Shown here: in pieces, positions 39,046-49,473 of the stretch
Position numbering within the stretch: position 1 is the first letter of the stretch
Layout: each line of letters begins with the position of its first letter
Origin: Porphyrobacter sp. IPPAS B-1204
Lineage (GTDB): Bacteria; Pseudomonadota; Alphaproteobacteria; Sphingomonadales; Sphingomonadaceae
NCBI GenBank assembly: GCA_003724185.1
Contig: RHGM01000001.1
Span: 1,324,001-1,388,000 of the forward strand
Direction of reading: 5' to 3'
DNA length: 64,000 bases
Position numbers and translations under genes: made by a program
The notes under the pieces: model-generated
Told to the model about the DNA's origin: nothing
Seen by the model: the letters and a program-made list of their open reading frames with translations, nothing else
The model's database searches: none

Positions 39046-39576
39046 ATGGCGATTTCTACGGGAGGCGGGGCCGATACCCCCATGTCCGACATCAACACCA
39101 CGCCGCTGGTGGACGTGATGCTGGTGCTCCTGATCATCTTCCTCATCGCGGTTCCGGTGGCGATCCAGACGATCGAAAAGCTGGAGATTCCGGTATTCGA
39201 ATCGCTCGAATCGAAGGACAAGGTCGAAAACCTGCTCGTCACCGTCAGCGCGACCGACGATAACGGCATCAGTGCCGGTCAGCCGGGCTTTGCCGGTGCC
39301 TCGCGCAACGGCCAGTGCCGGGTGTACATCAACAACATCACCCCGGTGACGTCGGATGAACTGCAGGAACAGGCGTTCAAGAAGCTCGATGCCATCGTCA
39401 AGCGTGCCGGCGGTGCCGAAGCGCTGATGGCGAACCCCGAGGATATCCCGCAGGTCCACATCCGCGGCGACGTCAACGCCCCGTGGCAGTGCGTCGCAGG
39501 CACGATCTACAACATCCAGCGCGCCGGCTATCCGGTCGTCGGGTTCATCTCGAACCCCGTCGATCCGAACGGCTGA
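39046..39576 (+). CDS. exbD: ExbD/TolR family biopolymer transporter (copy 1)
   Basis: MSDINTTPLVDVMLVLLIIFLIAVPVAIQ. Confidence 0.92.
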   Translation: MAISTGGGADTPMSDINTTPLVDVMLVLLIIFLIAVPVAIQTIEKLEIPVFESLESKDKVENLLVTVSATDDNGISAGQPGFAGASRNGQCRVYINNITPVTSDELQEQAFKKLDAIVKRAGGAEALMANPEDIPQVHIRGDVNAPWQCVAGTIYNIQRAGYPVVGFISNPVDPNG

Positions 39577-39605
39577 CCTGCGAGCGAACTTAAGGAGTAA
39601 CTGAC

Positions 39606-40037
39606 ATGGGTATGTCTGGAGGCAAGCTCGACGGCCAGCCGATGATGGACATGAACATGACGCCGCTGATCGACGTTTTGCTCGTTCTGCTGATCATGTT
39701 CATCATTACCATCCCGGTGGCGACCCACTCGGTCGACATCGATCTGCCGACACCGCAGCCGCCGACCAATCCGCCGCCGATTGATCCGATCAAGAACAAG
39801 GTGGTTCTGACCGCCGATGACCAGATCCTTTGGAACGGCACTCCGCTGACCGAAGCGGAACTGGTCTCGACGTTGAAGACGAGCCTGGCCCTGCCGGTTG
39901 AGCCCGAACTTCAGTTCGAGCCCGAACCGCTGGCCAGCTATGACCTCTCGGTCCACGTTCTGAACGACATCAAGGCATCGGGCGTGACCAAGTTCGGCTT
40001 CGTCGGCAACGACAAGTATCGCAACTTCGGCAAGTAG
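39606..40037 (+). CDS. exbD: ExbD/TolR family biopolymer transporter (copy 2)
   Basis: MMDMNMTPLIDVLLVLLIMFIITIPVATHSVDIDLP. Confidence 0.93.
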   Translation: MGMSGGKLDGQPMMDMNMTPLIDVLLVLLIMFIITIPVATHSVDIDLPTPQPPTNPPPIDPIKNKVVLTADDQILWNGTPLTEAELVSTLKTSLALPVEPELQFEPEPLASYDLSVHVLNDIKASGVTKFGFVGNDKYRNFGK

Positions 40038-40096
40038 GCCTTGCCCGGCGCTAGCCCGGCCCAGACCGCGGTTAGGTTCGGCCAGACAAACATCAG

Positions 40097-40131
40097 AAGG
40101 GGCGCTGCGACTGGTTCGCGGCGCCCCTTTT
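40097..40131 (+). terminator. Rho-independent terminator after exbD copy 2
   Basis: AAGGGGCGC...GCGCCCCTT followed by TT; 9-bp stem. Confidence 0.7.
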
Positions 40132-40145
40132 GCTTGGGCGGCGAA

Positions 40146-40161
40146 TGTTTCACGTGGAACA
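40146..40161. promoter_or_regulatory. parS-like ParB-binding site
   Basis: TGTTTCACGTGGAACA (reverse complement TGTTCCACGTGAAACA) fits the consensus TGTTNCACGTGAAACA. Confidence 0.8.
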
Positions 40162-40292
40162 TTTCAGGAACACGCGACAAAGCGTTGCAAGGCCCATACC
40201 GGTACGCGTTAGGCAACCTGCTCTTTTCGCGATATTCTCCGGTGCAGGACCGGGTGCAATCCGCAGGCCCGTTCCGCATCAGGAGAGCGACC

Positions 40293-40727
40293 ATGCCCCA
40301 CGCCGTGACCCGCCCCAACATCTACGCCCCGCGCCCTCGCCCCATCGGCGAAATGAATGTCACCCCCTTCATTGACGTGCTGCTGGTGCTGCTGATCATG
40401 CTGATCCTGGCCATGCAGGTGCCGGTCAACGTCACCCCCGTCGACCTGCCAAGCGACCGCGTCACGCCAAAGCTGCCAGTGCTGGAGCAGAACACCATCG
40501 CGATAAGCGCGGACGACCGCCTGTCATGGAACGGCGCTGCGGTAACGACCGCCGAGCTGCGCGCGCAGGTTGCCGCTGCCAGCGTCGCAGCGAAGCAGCC
40601 GCTGCTGAGGTTCGAGCCCGATGCCCTCGCCAGCTACGACATGGCCGCCCGCACCATCGCGCTGATCAAGGACGAAGGCGCCGATGGTTTCGCCTTCATC
40701 GGCAATGATCGTTACCGCAGCTTCTGA
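40293..40727 (+). CDS. ExbD/TolR family protein (copy 3)
   Basis: GEMNVTPFIDVLLVLLIMLILAMQVPVNVTPVDLPSD. Confidence 0.9.
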   Translation: MPHAVTRPNIYAPRPRPIGEMNVTPFIDVLLVLLIMLILAMQVPVNVTPVDLPSDRVTPKLPVLEQNTIAISADDRLSWNGAAVTTAELRAQVAAASVAAKQPLLRFEPDALASYDMAARTIALIKDEGADGFAFIGNDRYRSF

Positions 40728-40750
40728 CTGAAAGCCGCTGGGGGGAGGGC

Positions 40751-43282
40751 TCAGTCCCCCTCCGGCGGCTCGTCCGGCCGCATCGCTGCGGCAATCAGCC
40801 CTTCGGCCTCCAGCAGCAATTCATCATCCACCGCACCCTGCGGCACAGCCTCGCGCCCGATCATCGTCATCACCGGCACCGCCAGCGGGGAGACGCGGTC
40901 GAGCGTCACGTGCACCAGTTCCCGCTCCGATCGTTCCAGCAGGTCCGCAAGCCGCCCCACATCCGTCATCCGCGCCCTTGCATCGGCCCACGCGGCTTCG
41001 ATCAGCACGTGATCGGGCTCGTATTTCCGCAGCACATCGTAGATCAGATCGGTCGAGAAGGTGACCTGCTTGCCGGTCTTCTTCTGCCCGGGGTGCTGGC
41101 GTTCGACGAGCCCGCTGATCACCGCCACCTCGCGGAACGCCCGGCGCAGAAGGTGGCTTTCGGTGACCCACTCCACAAATTCACCGGTCAGAATATCGGG
41201 CGACAGCAGCGGAACAGGATCGGTGACGGGCTTCAGGCCCCACACCGCGAGGCAATAGTCATTGGCGACAAACCCGCCAGGCAGCAGCCCCCGATCCTCC
41301 ATCCGCCGGGTGATCAGCATGCCAAGGCTCTGGTTCGCGTTCCAGCCTTCGAAGGTGTAATAGGCGGTGTAATGCTTGCCTCCGTGGGGGAAGCTCTCGA
41401 CCAGCAGCTCGCCGGGCGCAGGCAGACGGCTGCGGTAGTCCTGCATCTCCAGCCATTCGCGCACATCATCGGGGAACAGCCCCCACCCCGCCCGGTCGGC
41501 CAGCAGCGCCTGAACGCGGGTGGAAAGGTGCGTGGTGAGCGGCAGGCGCAGCCCGCCATAGCTGGGAATAGTGGCGGATTTCTTCGCGGCACGCACCGTC
41601 ACGTCCATGTCCTTCACGCCCTCGACCTCAAGGCTCATGCCCGCAAAGAAGAAGGTGTCGCCGGGGGAAAGCTGCGCGGCGAACCGCTCCTCGACCTTGC
41701 CGAGGCTGCGGCCATTCTTGAACCGCACGTTGAGCATTTCGGAATCAACGATGATCCCGGCATTCATCCGGTGGCGCTGCGCCTGCTGGGGATGCGACAG
41801 GCGCCACACGCCGTCCTTGGCCCGAACGATCCGCTGGAACCGGTCATAGGCCTTGAGCGCATAGCCGCCGTTCGACACGAAGCTCAGCACCCGGCTGAAG
41901 GTTGCTTGGTCGACCCAGCTATAGGCCAGCCCGCTCCTGACCTCGGCCAGCAGGGCATCCTCGTGGAACGGCCCGGCGCAGGCGCAGGCCATGACATGTT
42001 GGGCGAGCACATCCAGACTGCCGGGACGAAACGCCTCGCCATCGCGCTGGCCTTCGTCGACCGCCTGCTTGGCGGCGATGGCTTCGAGGAATTCGAACCG
42101 GTTGCCCGGCACCAGCACCGCCCGGCTCGGCACATCAAGCCGGTGTCCTGCGCGCCCGATCCGCTGGAGCAGGCGCGAGGAGCCTTTGGGTGCGCCCATC
42201 TGCACCACCAGATCAATGTCCCCCCAGTCGATCCCGAGATCGAGGCTGGCGGTGCACACCAGCGCACGCAATTCGCCGCGCGCCATCGCCTCTTCAACCT
42301 TGCGGCGGGCTTCGACCGACAGGCTGCCGTGGTGGATGCCGATAGGGAGGTGATCCTCGTTTTCCTCCCACAGGCACTGGAAGATGAACTCGGCGAGGAA
42401 GCGCGTGTTGGTGAAGACCAGCGTGGTGCGGTTGGCCTTGATCGCCTGCATCAGCTGCGGCACCGCCCAGCGCCCGGCGTGCCCGCCCCACGGCACGCGT
42501 TCTTCGATGGGCAGCAGGATCTCGACCTCGGGATCGGCGCCCTCCTCGCCCCACACCAGATCGGCGGCGGCAATTTCGCCAGTCCCGGCAGCGCCCTGCG
42601 GGGCGAGCCATTCCTGAAAATCGCGGGGATTGGCGAGCGTTGCCGACAGCGCCACCCGCTGCGCCGCAGGGGCAAGCGCGTTGATACGCGCCAGCGAAAG
42701 CGCCAGCAGGTCGCCGCGCTTGTCAGTGGCAAAGGCGTGAACCTCGTCGATCACGATCCGTTTCAGCCCCGCGAACAGATCGGCGCTTTCGGGATAGGAC
42801 AGCAGCAGCGACAGGCTTTCCGGCGTGGTGAGCAGGATATGCGGAGGCCGCTCCCGCTGACGCTTCTTGCGGTCCGAAGGCGTGTCTCCGCTGCGGGTCT
42901 CAACCCGGATCGGCAGGCCGATCTCTTCAATCGGCGTGAGCAGGTTGCGCTTCACATCCTGCGCCAGCGCCTTCAGCGGCGAGACGTAGAGCGTGTGCAG
43001 CCCATCTGGCGGGGGAGCGCCGGACGACGGCGCAAAATCGCACAAGGTCGGCAGGAACCCCGCCAGCGTCTTGCCCGCCCCGGTATCGGCGACCAGCAGC
43101 GCATGGTGGCCCTGCCGCGCCTTCGCCAGCATGTCCCACTGGTGCCGCCGCACCCGCCAACCGCGCGCGGCAAACCACGCGGCGATTTCGGGCGGCAGCG
43201 GCGGCGAAAGGTCGGCGAGGTCGGCGGCGGTCACATCACTCGGCAGGCGGCGCGGGCGGCACCATGATGGTCTGAGCCTCAA
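40751..43282 (-). CDS. ligase-associated (Lhr-like) DEXH-box DNA helicase
   Basis: RRHQWDMLAKARQGHHALLVADTGAGKTLAGFLPTL, VIDEVHAF, IHHGSLSVEARRKVEEAMARGELRALVCTASLDLGIDWGDIDLVVQMGAPKGSSRLLQRIGRAGHR. Confidence 0.92.
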   Translation of the reverse strand: MRLRPSWCRPRRLPSDVTAADLADLSPPLPPEIAAWFAARGWRVRRHQWDMLAKARQGHHALLVADTGAGKTLAGFLPTLCDFAPSSGAPPPDGLHTLYVSPLKALAQDVKRNLLTPIEEIGLPIRVETRSGDTPSDRKKRQRERPPHILLTTPESLSLLLSYPESADLFAGLKRIVIDEVHAFATDKRGDLLALSLARINALAPAAQRVALSATLANPRDFQEWLAPQGAAGTGEIAAADLVWGEEGADPEVEILLPIEERVPWGGHAGRWAVPQLMQAIKANRTTLVFTNTRFLAEFIFQCLWEENEDHLPIGIHHGSLSVEARRKVEEAMARGELRALVCTASLDLGIDWGDIDLVVQMGAPKGSSRLLQRIGRAGHRLDVPSRAVLVPGNRFEFLEAIAAKQAVDEGQRDGEAFRPGSLDVLAQHVMACACAGPFHEDALLAEVRSGLAYSWVDQATFSRVLSFVSNGGYALKAYDRFQRIVRAKDGVWRLSHPQQAQRHRMNAGIIVDSEMLNVRFKNGRSLGKVEERFAAQLSPGDTFFFAGMSLEVEGVKDMDVTVRAAKKSATIPSYGGLRLPLTTHLSTRVQALLADRAGWGLFPDDVREWLEMQDYRSRLPAPGELLVESFPHGGKHYTAYYTFEGWNANQSLGMLITRRMEDRGLLPGGFVANDYCLAVWGLKPVTDPVPLLSPDILTGEFVEWVTESHLLRRAFREVAVISGLVERQHPGQKKTGKQVTFSTDLIYDVLRKYEPDHVLIEAAWADARARMTDVGRLADLLERSERELVHVTLDRVSPLAVPVMTMIGREAVPQGAVDDELLLEAEGLIAAAMRPDEPPEGD

Positions 43283-44111
43283 GATTGCTCTCGATCTCCT
43301 CGACCGACAGGCCGGTGAGTTCGGCCACCCGGCCGCGCTCCTTGTTGCTGAGTGCGGCGAAGCTGCGCGGTTCGCCCAGATCGGCCATGCGCTCCTTCAT
43401 GCGCTGCTCCATATCGCCCATCATTCCGAACAATGCGGGCATCATCTCCATGCTGGCAGCAATAAGGCGCGGATCGCTGGTCATGGAAAAGCTTTCTCGG
43501 GCGTATTTCGCACCGGTATCGGTCGCGAAAAATCCTGAGATATCGGTGAGTTCGCCGCTGGTGAAGCGGATCGCGTAAAGCTCCGACATGGCCTTGCGCA
43601 TGGTCGGTTCCATCAGGCCCATCACTTCGGTCAGCATCTCGGGGACCAGGCTCTTGACCCGCGATTCGCGTTCCTTCCAATCGGGATCAAGCAGGCTGGC
43701 GACTTCGACCGCCTGTTCTTCGGAGAGGCTTTCCGCCACCACCGGCCCCAGACGCTCCGCCACCACCGGCTTTGCGCCTGTTGGCATCAGGCTTTCAAGC
43801 GGGCCAAGGATATTGCCGAACATCGCCTGCGACATTTCGGCCATTGCGCCTTCGGGGATCAGCTGGGCGATCAGTGCCTCGGCCTGCGGCAGGCGGGCCT
43901 GCTGCTCGGCGGTGAGGGGTTCGGCCTTGAACATGCCGCCCATCATCCCGGCCAGCGCCGCCATCTCGGAAGCATCATCCGACGGAGCATCGCCCTCATC
44001 ATCGGGCAGCCCTTCGCCGACAGTCATCGGCGGCGGCGCATCCTGTGCGGCCAGACTGGCGGGAGCACCCAGACCCGCGGTGGCGGCCAACAAAACAGCA
44101 ATCTTTCGCAT
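43236..44111 (-). CDS. DUF2059-like exported protein
   Basis: Signal peptide; MRKAMSELYAIRFTSGELTDISGFFATDTGAKYARESFSM resembles the DUF2059 core. Confidence 0.65.
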   Translation of the reverse strand: MRKIAVLLAATAGLGAPASLAAQDAPPPMTVGEGLPDDEGDAPSDDASEMAALAGMMGGMFKAEPLTAEQQARLPQAEALIAQLIPEGAMAEMSQAMFGNILGPLESLMPTGAKPVVAERLGPVVAESLSEEQAVEVASLLDPDWKERESRVKSLVPEMLTEVMGLMEPTMRKAMSELYAIRFTSGELTDISGFFATDTGAKYARESFSMTSDPRLIAASMEMMPALFGMMGDMEQRMKERMADLGEPRSFAALSNKERGRVAELTGLSVEEIESNLEAQTIMVPPAPPAE

Positions 44112-44171
44112 CGAATCTCTCCCTCGCTTCAATCCATTACTGCCCCACCCGCGCAGGACACGCCAGCCCCG

Positions 44172-45797
44172 TTACAGGCCTTTCAGCACATCCAGCGGGG
44201 TCTTCCCGGGCGCTGCGCGCACGGCCTCGATCAGCGCCGCTTTGGCTTTGCAGCGATCGGGATGATCGGGATCGGTCAGCGCAGCGACCAGCTTTTCTTC
44301 ACCCAGCCCGCTGCGCTTGATCGTTTCGCCCACCAGCCAGCCGGGGATGGCGTAGCGGAATTCGCCGCCCTCGACCTCAGCGCCGAGCAGCTTGGTCGCC
44401 AGCAACTGCTTCATGAGCGCGCGTTCGCGGTCACGCTGCTTGTCGGTGAGGGCAAGGTCGAGGGCGGCAAAATCGCCGGTCATCACCTTGCGGCACGCAG
44501 CGTCCGATTGCGCCTGCGCAGCTTGCATCCACAGCCCCATGAGATCGGCACGCACCAGCAGATCGTCCCGGTCAGCGCCACTGATGGAAGCCAGCGCCTT
44601 GAGCCGGGCGAGCGCGAGCATCGCCGGCCCGGCATTGCCGCCGCGCAAACCCGCAAGGGGGGCGAACTGATCGGCCAGCACCGGGTCAGCGGCGCGCACA
44701 GCGGCCATGTTGGTTCCCTCACCGAAAATGTCAGCCATCGCGATGTCGCCCTGCGCCACGCGCAGCGCTTGGGCGACCACATCATCCGACGGCGCGCCCC
44801 GGCGGTCATCGCTGCCAGAGATGCTCGAACCCAGATGGGCGAGCGCGACCCCGATCAGCACCACGACCAACGCCCAGCGCACCGCCGCCGGGCCAAACCC
44901 GCCCGGTTTGTCCTCTGCCGCGCTGCCCTTGTCCCACGACGCGACCCGCTCGGGATCGAGATAGCTTTCCAGTTCGGGATAGCGTTCGCGGATGCCGGTC
45001 AGCAGCTTGTGCACCTCCAGCCGCTTGACCCGCAGCCGGTCGAACATACTGGCCCGCCCCGGGCGCGACAGCTCCGCCCAGGCCTTGTTGAGCGGATGAG
45101 CGGGCTGCTGCACCTTCTCGTGAAAGCGCATCCCCTTCAGCCGCTGGTTGAGGAACATCAGCGCGGGGCGTTCGTCCAGCACGCCCGCCTCGTCCAGCCA
45201 GCCGAAGGCGGCGCTGGCCTGTTCCACGAACGGCGCGCAGCGCGGCCAGGTGCGGGCGAACAATTCGGCCAGCCCGTCATCCAGCGCATCATGCTCGACC
45301 AGATCGGCCTCCTCCGCCCGCGCGATCAGCACGCTGAGGGCAGCGCTGGCCTCGTCCAGTTCTTCCAGCGTCACCGCCTCATCGCTGTCGGCGCCATCGG
45401 GGTAGAGCACGCCGAGCAGCACTTTCCACGCCGCCTGTGCGCGCAGCTGGCCTTCTGTCAGTTCGGGCGCCAATTCCGCCGGGCGCGTTGGCCCTGCCGG
45501 ATCGGGGTGATGCGCTGCGATGCTGGCCTGCCACTCGGCCTCATCTTGCCCATCCCAATGCAGGTCGAGATCGCCCAGGCCGAGATCGTCTTCGTCCTCG
45601 CCATCGTCTTCCAGCGCCCGCTGGCTCTGCGCTGCCAGCCACAGCGCATGATCGCGGGCGCGGCGCAGTTCGGCGTAACCGGCGATATCCTCATCGACAT
45701 TGGTCGCCCGCAGCACATCGGCATAGGCCTTGCGGATGGCGGCGGTATCGCTGGTGGCGTCGATCCCGAGGCGGTTCCACGGAAAGCCCCGGCTCAT
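44172..45797 (-). CDS. J-domain-like protein lacking HPD, partner of adjacent Hsp70
   Basis: N-terminus [48 protein letters not shown]; single TM in the middle ([19 protein letters not shown]). Confidence 0.7.
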   Translation of the reverse strand: MSRGFPWNRLGIDATSDTAAIRKAYADVLRATNVDEDIAGYAELRRARDHALWLAAQSQRALEDDGEDEDDLGLGDLDLHWDGQDEAEWQASIAAHHPDPAGPTRPAELAPELTEGQLRAQAAWKVLLGVLYPDGADSDEAVTLEELDEASAALSVLIARAEEADLVEHDALDDGLAELFARTWPRCAPFVEQASAAFGWLDEAGVLDERPALMFLNQRLKGMRFHEKVQQPAHPLNKAWAELSRPGRASMFDRLRVKRLEVHKLLTGIRERYPELESYLDPERVASWDKGSAAEDKPGGFGPAAVRWALVVVLIGVALAHLGSSISGSDDRRGAPSDDVVAQALRVAQGDIAMADIFGEGTNMAAVRAADPVLADQFAPLAGLRGGNAGPAMLALARLKALASISGADRDDLLVRADLMGLWMQAAQAQSDAACRKVMTGDFAALDLALTDKQRDRERALMKQLLATKLLGAEVEGGEFRYAIPGWLVGETIKRSGLGEEKLVAALTDPDHPDRCKAKAALIEAVRAAPGKTPLDVLKGL

Positions 45798-47512
45798 AGC
45801 GGCGGGTTGGCCTCGATCGCGTCGAGCAGCCGGCCCAGCCCTTCACGCGCATCGGCGATGATGCGCGGGTCCTGCTTGTCGAGCGCGCCCTGAAACTCGG
45901 TCAGCCCCTGGCCGATCACATCGCGGACTTGGCCGGTGAAGCCTTCGTAGGCCCGTTCCGCCCGCGCCAGCATGGCGACATTCTCGGCCTCGTCTCGCGG
46001 GTGGACCTTCAGCTTTTCCAGCGCCTTGCGGCGGGCCTCCACGTCCTTCTGGCTGCGGCGGTCGTCCTCGTCCACGATCACCAGATTGCGGGTCATGCCA
46101 GTGGACGGCACGGCGACATCCACCTCCAGCAGCCCGCTGGTGTCATAGGTGAAGCGTACATCCACCCCGACCTCACCCGCCGGACGCGGCGGCACGGGCA
46201 CGGTCAGCTCGCCCAGCTTGACGTTCTTCTTCACGTCACGCGCCTCGCCCTGATAGATCGCGAAGACCACCTGCCGCTGGTTATCGGAAAGGGTGCGGAA
46301 CCCTTCCATCCGGCTGACGGGAACGGGCGTGTTGCGTTCGATGATGGGTGCGAAAATGTCGTCGTGATAGCGACCGTGCTGGTCGCGTGTGGCCGTGCCG
46401 ACACCAAGGGTGAAGGGGGCGACATCGGTGATGCGGATTTCCTCCAGCCCGTCCCCGCCCGATAGCAATCCAGCCTGGATCGCCGCACCGAGCGCCACCG
46501 CGTGATCGGGATGGACAGTAGTGTTGGGAAATCGCCCGAACATCCGGGTCAGCGCCTTCCTCACCACCGGCATCCGCGTCGCTCCGCCCACCAGCACGAT
46601 ATCGGACAGGGTCTTCACGTCGATATGGCAGTCCCGCAAGGCCCGGATCACCGGATCGCGCAACCGCTTGACCAGCGGCGCGGCGGCTTCTTCGAAGGCC
46701 TCGGTGGTGACACGCGCCGTGAGCGAAGTGCCGTCTGCCACAAGGGTGAAATCGGCCTCGTCAGCCGTGGTCAGCGCGCGGCGGGTGCGTTCGGCAGCCA
46801 GGGTCAGCAGCGCATGGCGGCGGTCGGCGGGCAGGCGGGCCAGCGCGTCCGGATCGGTCAGCAACGGCTCGACCAGCCTGACCAGCGCCTCGTCGAAATC
46901 GTCCCCGCCCAGCCGGTTGTCGCCCGCCGAGGCGCGCACTTCGACGATGCCTTCGAACATCTCGACGATGGACACATCGAAGGTGCCCCCGCCCAGATCG
47001 AACACCAGAAACGGCTCGCGGTCCCCTCGGTCAGCAAGGCCAAAAGCCAGCGCGGCGGCGGTGGGTTCGTTGATGAGGCGTTTGACTTCAAGCCCCGCGA
47101 TTTCGCCAGCCCGCCGCGTGGCGCGGCGCTGGCGTTCGTTGAAATAGGCGGGAACGGTGATGACGGCGCCGCTGGGCCGCTCGCCCGTGGCTGCCTCGAC
47201 ATCATCGGCAAGGCTGCGCAGCACCATCGCCGAAAGGTCTTCAGGGGTCAGTGTGGTGCCCGCCAGCGTCACGGTGCCGGCGGTGCCGATCATCCGCTTG
47301 AAGCTGGTGACGGTGTCGGCCGGATGGGTCGCCATGCGGTCAAGCGCGGCCTGCCCCACCCACGCTTGCCCGCCCTTGGCCAGACTGACGGCAGACGGCG
47401 TGAGGTCCTTGCCGAGTGCATTGGGCACCAGCTGCGGCGCACCGTCCTTCCACAGCGCAACCGCGCTGTTGGTGGTGCCAAGATCGATCCCGACGAGCAT
47501 TGTCGAAGTCAT
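45794..47512 (-). CDS. Hsp70 family chaperone (HscC-like)
   Basis: [94 protein letters not shown]. Confidence 0.92.
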   Translation of the reverse strand: MTSTMLVGIDLGTTNSAVALWKDGAPQLVPNALGKDLTPSAVSLAKGGQAWVGQAALDRMATHPADTVTSFKRMIGTAGTVTLAGTTLTPEDLSAMVLRSLADDVEAATGERPSGAVITVPAYFNERQRRATRRAGEIAGLEVKRLINEPTAAALAFGLADRGDREPFLVFDLGGGTFDVSIVEMFEGIVEVRASAGDNRLGGDDFDEALVRLVEPLLTDPDALARLPADRRHALLTLAAERTRRALTTADEADFTLVADGTSLTARVTTEAFEEAAAPLVKRLRDPVIRALRDCHIDVKTLSDIVLVGGATRMPVVRKALTRMFGRFPNTTVHPDHAVALGAAIQAGLLSGGDGLEEIRITDVAPFTLGVGTATRDQHGRYHDDIFAPIIERNTPVPVSRMEGFRTLSDNQRQVVFAIYQGEARDVKKNVKLGELTVPVPPRPAGEVGVDVRFTYDTSGLLEVDVAVPSTGMTRNLVIVDEDDRRSQKDVEARRKALEKLKVHPRDEAENVAMLARAERAYEGFTGQVRDVIGQGLTEFQGALDKQDPRIIADAREGLGRLLDAIEANPPL

Positions 47513-47551
47513 AACGCGGCAGGCCCGTCAGGCAATTGGAATTGCAGGGGA

Positions 47552-48967
47552 CTAGTGCCCGACGCTTTCGCCACGCTCGAGACCTGACGCCTCCAGCTGT
47601 GCGTCGATCTGGGCGAGCAGGCGTTCGAGGCCTTCCTCGGTGTCACTTTCCGCCCGCGCCACCAGCACATCCTGCGTGTTCGATGCACGCAGCAGCCACC
47701 AGCCATCCGCCGTGTTCACCCGCACGCCATCGGTGGCGTTGACGCTCTCCACATCGGGGCCCGGCGCGGTGGTCAGCCGCTGGGTGATTTCGGCCATCGC
47801 GGCGAACTTGCGCACCTCATCGACCTGAAAGCGCAGTTCGGGGGTGTTGAGCATCGGCGGGATCGCAGAGCGCAGCTCGGTCACCGACTTGCCCAACCGC
47901 GCAGCCGCCGCCAGCAGCCGCACGCCTGCATAAAGCGCGTCGTCATAACCGTAGTATTCGTCCGCAAAGAACACGTGCCCGCTCATCTCGCCCGCCAGCG
48001 GCGCGCCAGTTTCCTTCATTTTGGACTTGATCAGCGAGTGCCCGGTTTTCCACATCAGCGGCTGCCCGCCCAGCTCCGCCACCCGGTCAAACAAGGCACG
48101 GCTGGCCTTCACATCGGCGATAATCGTGGATCCCGGCCGGTTCCGGAGCAGATCCTCGGCGTAGATCATCAGCAATTGATCGCCCCAGATCACCCGGCCC
48201 GTGCCGTCAATCGCGCCGATCCGGTCACCATCGCCGTCAAAAGCCACTCCGAAATCGAGCTGCTTGTCCGCGACGAGGGCGCGCAAGTCGGCCAGATTGG
48301 CCTCCACAGTCGGATCAGGATGGTGGTTGGGAAAATGTCCGTCAACTTCGGTAAACAGCAGATGGTGTTCCCCCGGCAGCCGGGCAGCCAAGGCTTCCAG
48401 CGCGGGGCCAGCGGCACCGTTTCCGGCGTCCCAGCCGACGCGGAGATTTGCCAGCGCCTCGGGATTGATCCCGGCCAGTCCCTGGAGCAGACGCTCGACA
48501 TACTCGCCCATGATGTCGCGCGTGGTGACCTGTCCCACGCCGGTGGCGAACGCCCCGTCTGCTGCCAGTTTCCCGAGCTTCTGGATATCGGCGCCGAAGA
48601 ACGGCCGGCCAAGAAATACCATCTTGAAGCCGTTGTAATTGGGGGGATTGTGGCTGCCAGTTATCTGAATGCCGCCATCCACCTGTTCGGCTGAAGCCTC
48701 GGCATAATACAGCATCGGCGTCGCCGAGAGGCCGATCCGCACCACATCGCAGCCGCTGGCGGTCAGGCCTTCGACCAGCGCGTGCTCGAGCATGGGCGAG
48801 CTGACCCGCCCGTCATACCCCACCGCCACCGTTGTGCCGCCCGCTTCGCGCAGCAGCGTGCCGAACGCCCGGCCAATCGCCCGCGCGTCATCCGCGCCCA
48901 GCGTCTCGCCGATGATCCCGCGAATGTCGTATTCGCGCAGCACGGTGGGGTGAAACTGATGTTGCAT
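47552..48967 (-). CDS. phosphomannomutase/phosphoglucomutase
   Basis: REYDIRGIIGETL, GIQITGSHNPPNYNGFKMV, FDGDGDRIGAIDGTGRVIWGDQLL. Confidence 0.95.
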   Translation of the reverse strand: MQHQFHPTVLREYDIRGIIGETLGADDARAIGRAFGTLLREAGGTTVAVGYDGRVSSPMLEHALVEGLTASGCDVVRIGLSATPMLYYAEASAEQVDGGIQITGSHNPPNYNGFKMVFLGRPFFGADIQKLGKLAADGAFATGVGQVTTRDIMGEYVERLLQGLAGINPEALANLRVGWDAGNGAAGPALEALAARLPGEHHLLFTEVDGHFPNHHPDPTVEANLADLRALVADKQLDFGVAFDGDGDRIGAIDGTGRVIWGDQLLMIYAEDLLRNRPGSTIIADVKASRALFDRVAELGGQPLMWKTGHSLIKSKMKETGAPLAGEMSGHVFFADEYYGYDDALYAGVRLLAAAARLGKSVTELRSAIPPMLNTPELRFQVDEVRKFAAMAEITQRLTTAPGPDVESVNATDGVRVNTADGWWLLRASNTQDVLVARAESDTEEGLERLLAQIDAQLEASGLERGESVGH

Positions 48968-49143
48968 CGCGAGAGGTACTCCGTTGTCGCTGTGTCAGAG
49001 CCGCTTTGCCGGGCGGCGGTCGATGGCGAAAGCCGTGATCTTCCAGTAGTGTCGCGGTTCCATCCCGATCAACGGATCAGAACCCGCAAACATTCCCCGG
49101 CTGCTCCCCGCGGGGCCGCAAAAGCCCTTGGCGCGGGTTTGTG

Positions 49144-49473
49144 TCAATCCCGCGATTGCGGCGGCTGGTCATCATCGGCCGGGATCGTTGGCCCGGTCGG
49201 CAGTTCGGCAAGCAGCAGATCGCGCGCCGCATTGGCTTCCTGCATCGACGCCGTGGTGCCGCCCCTGTCGGGGTGAACCATGGCGGTCAGGCGGCGATGC
49301 GCGATGATGATGTCTTCGCGCCCGGCCCCTTCCCCGACGCCGAGCAGCGTGCGCGCCTGCCGCAGCGCCTGATGGCGGGCCGATGGGCCGCGCAGGTAAT
49401 CCCACGGCCACCGGCCAAGCGCCCAGCGGCAGAAAGCGCTCAGCACGATGATGGCGATGAAGACCTTCAGCAT
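49144..49473 (-). CDS. membrane-anchored J-domain protein with intact HPD
   Basis: TM at N-terminus; ARTLLGVGEGAGREDIIIAHRRLTAMVHPDRGGTTASMQEANAARDLLL. Confidence 0.85.
   Translation of the reverse strand: MLKVFIAIIVLSAFCRWALGRWPWDYLRGPSARHQALRQARTLLGVGEGAGREDIIIAHRRLTAMVHPDRGGTTASMQEANAARDLLLAELPTGPTIPADDDQPPQSRD

Noticed and set aside
40910-43267. 785-aa + strand ORF opposite the helicase
   Set aside because: Antisense shadow of the well-supported Lhr-like helicase; Arg/His/Gln-rich composition typical of spurious high-GC ORFs.
44262-45893. 543-aa + strand ORF opposite the J-like protein gene
   Set aside because: Shadow ORF; the minus strand has coherent domain structure and operon overlap with the Hsp70 gene.
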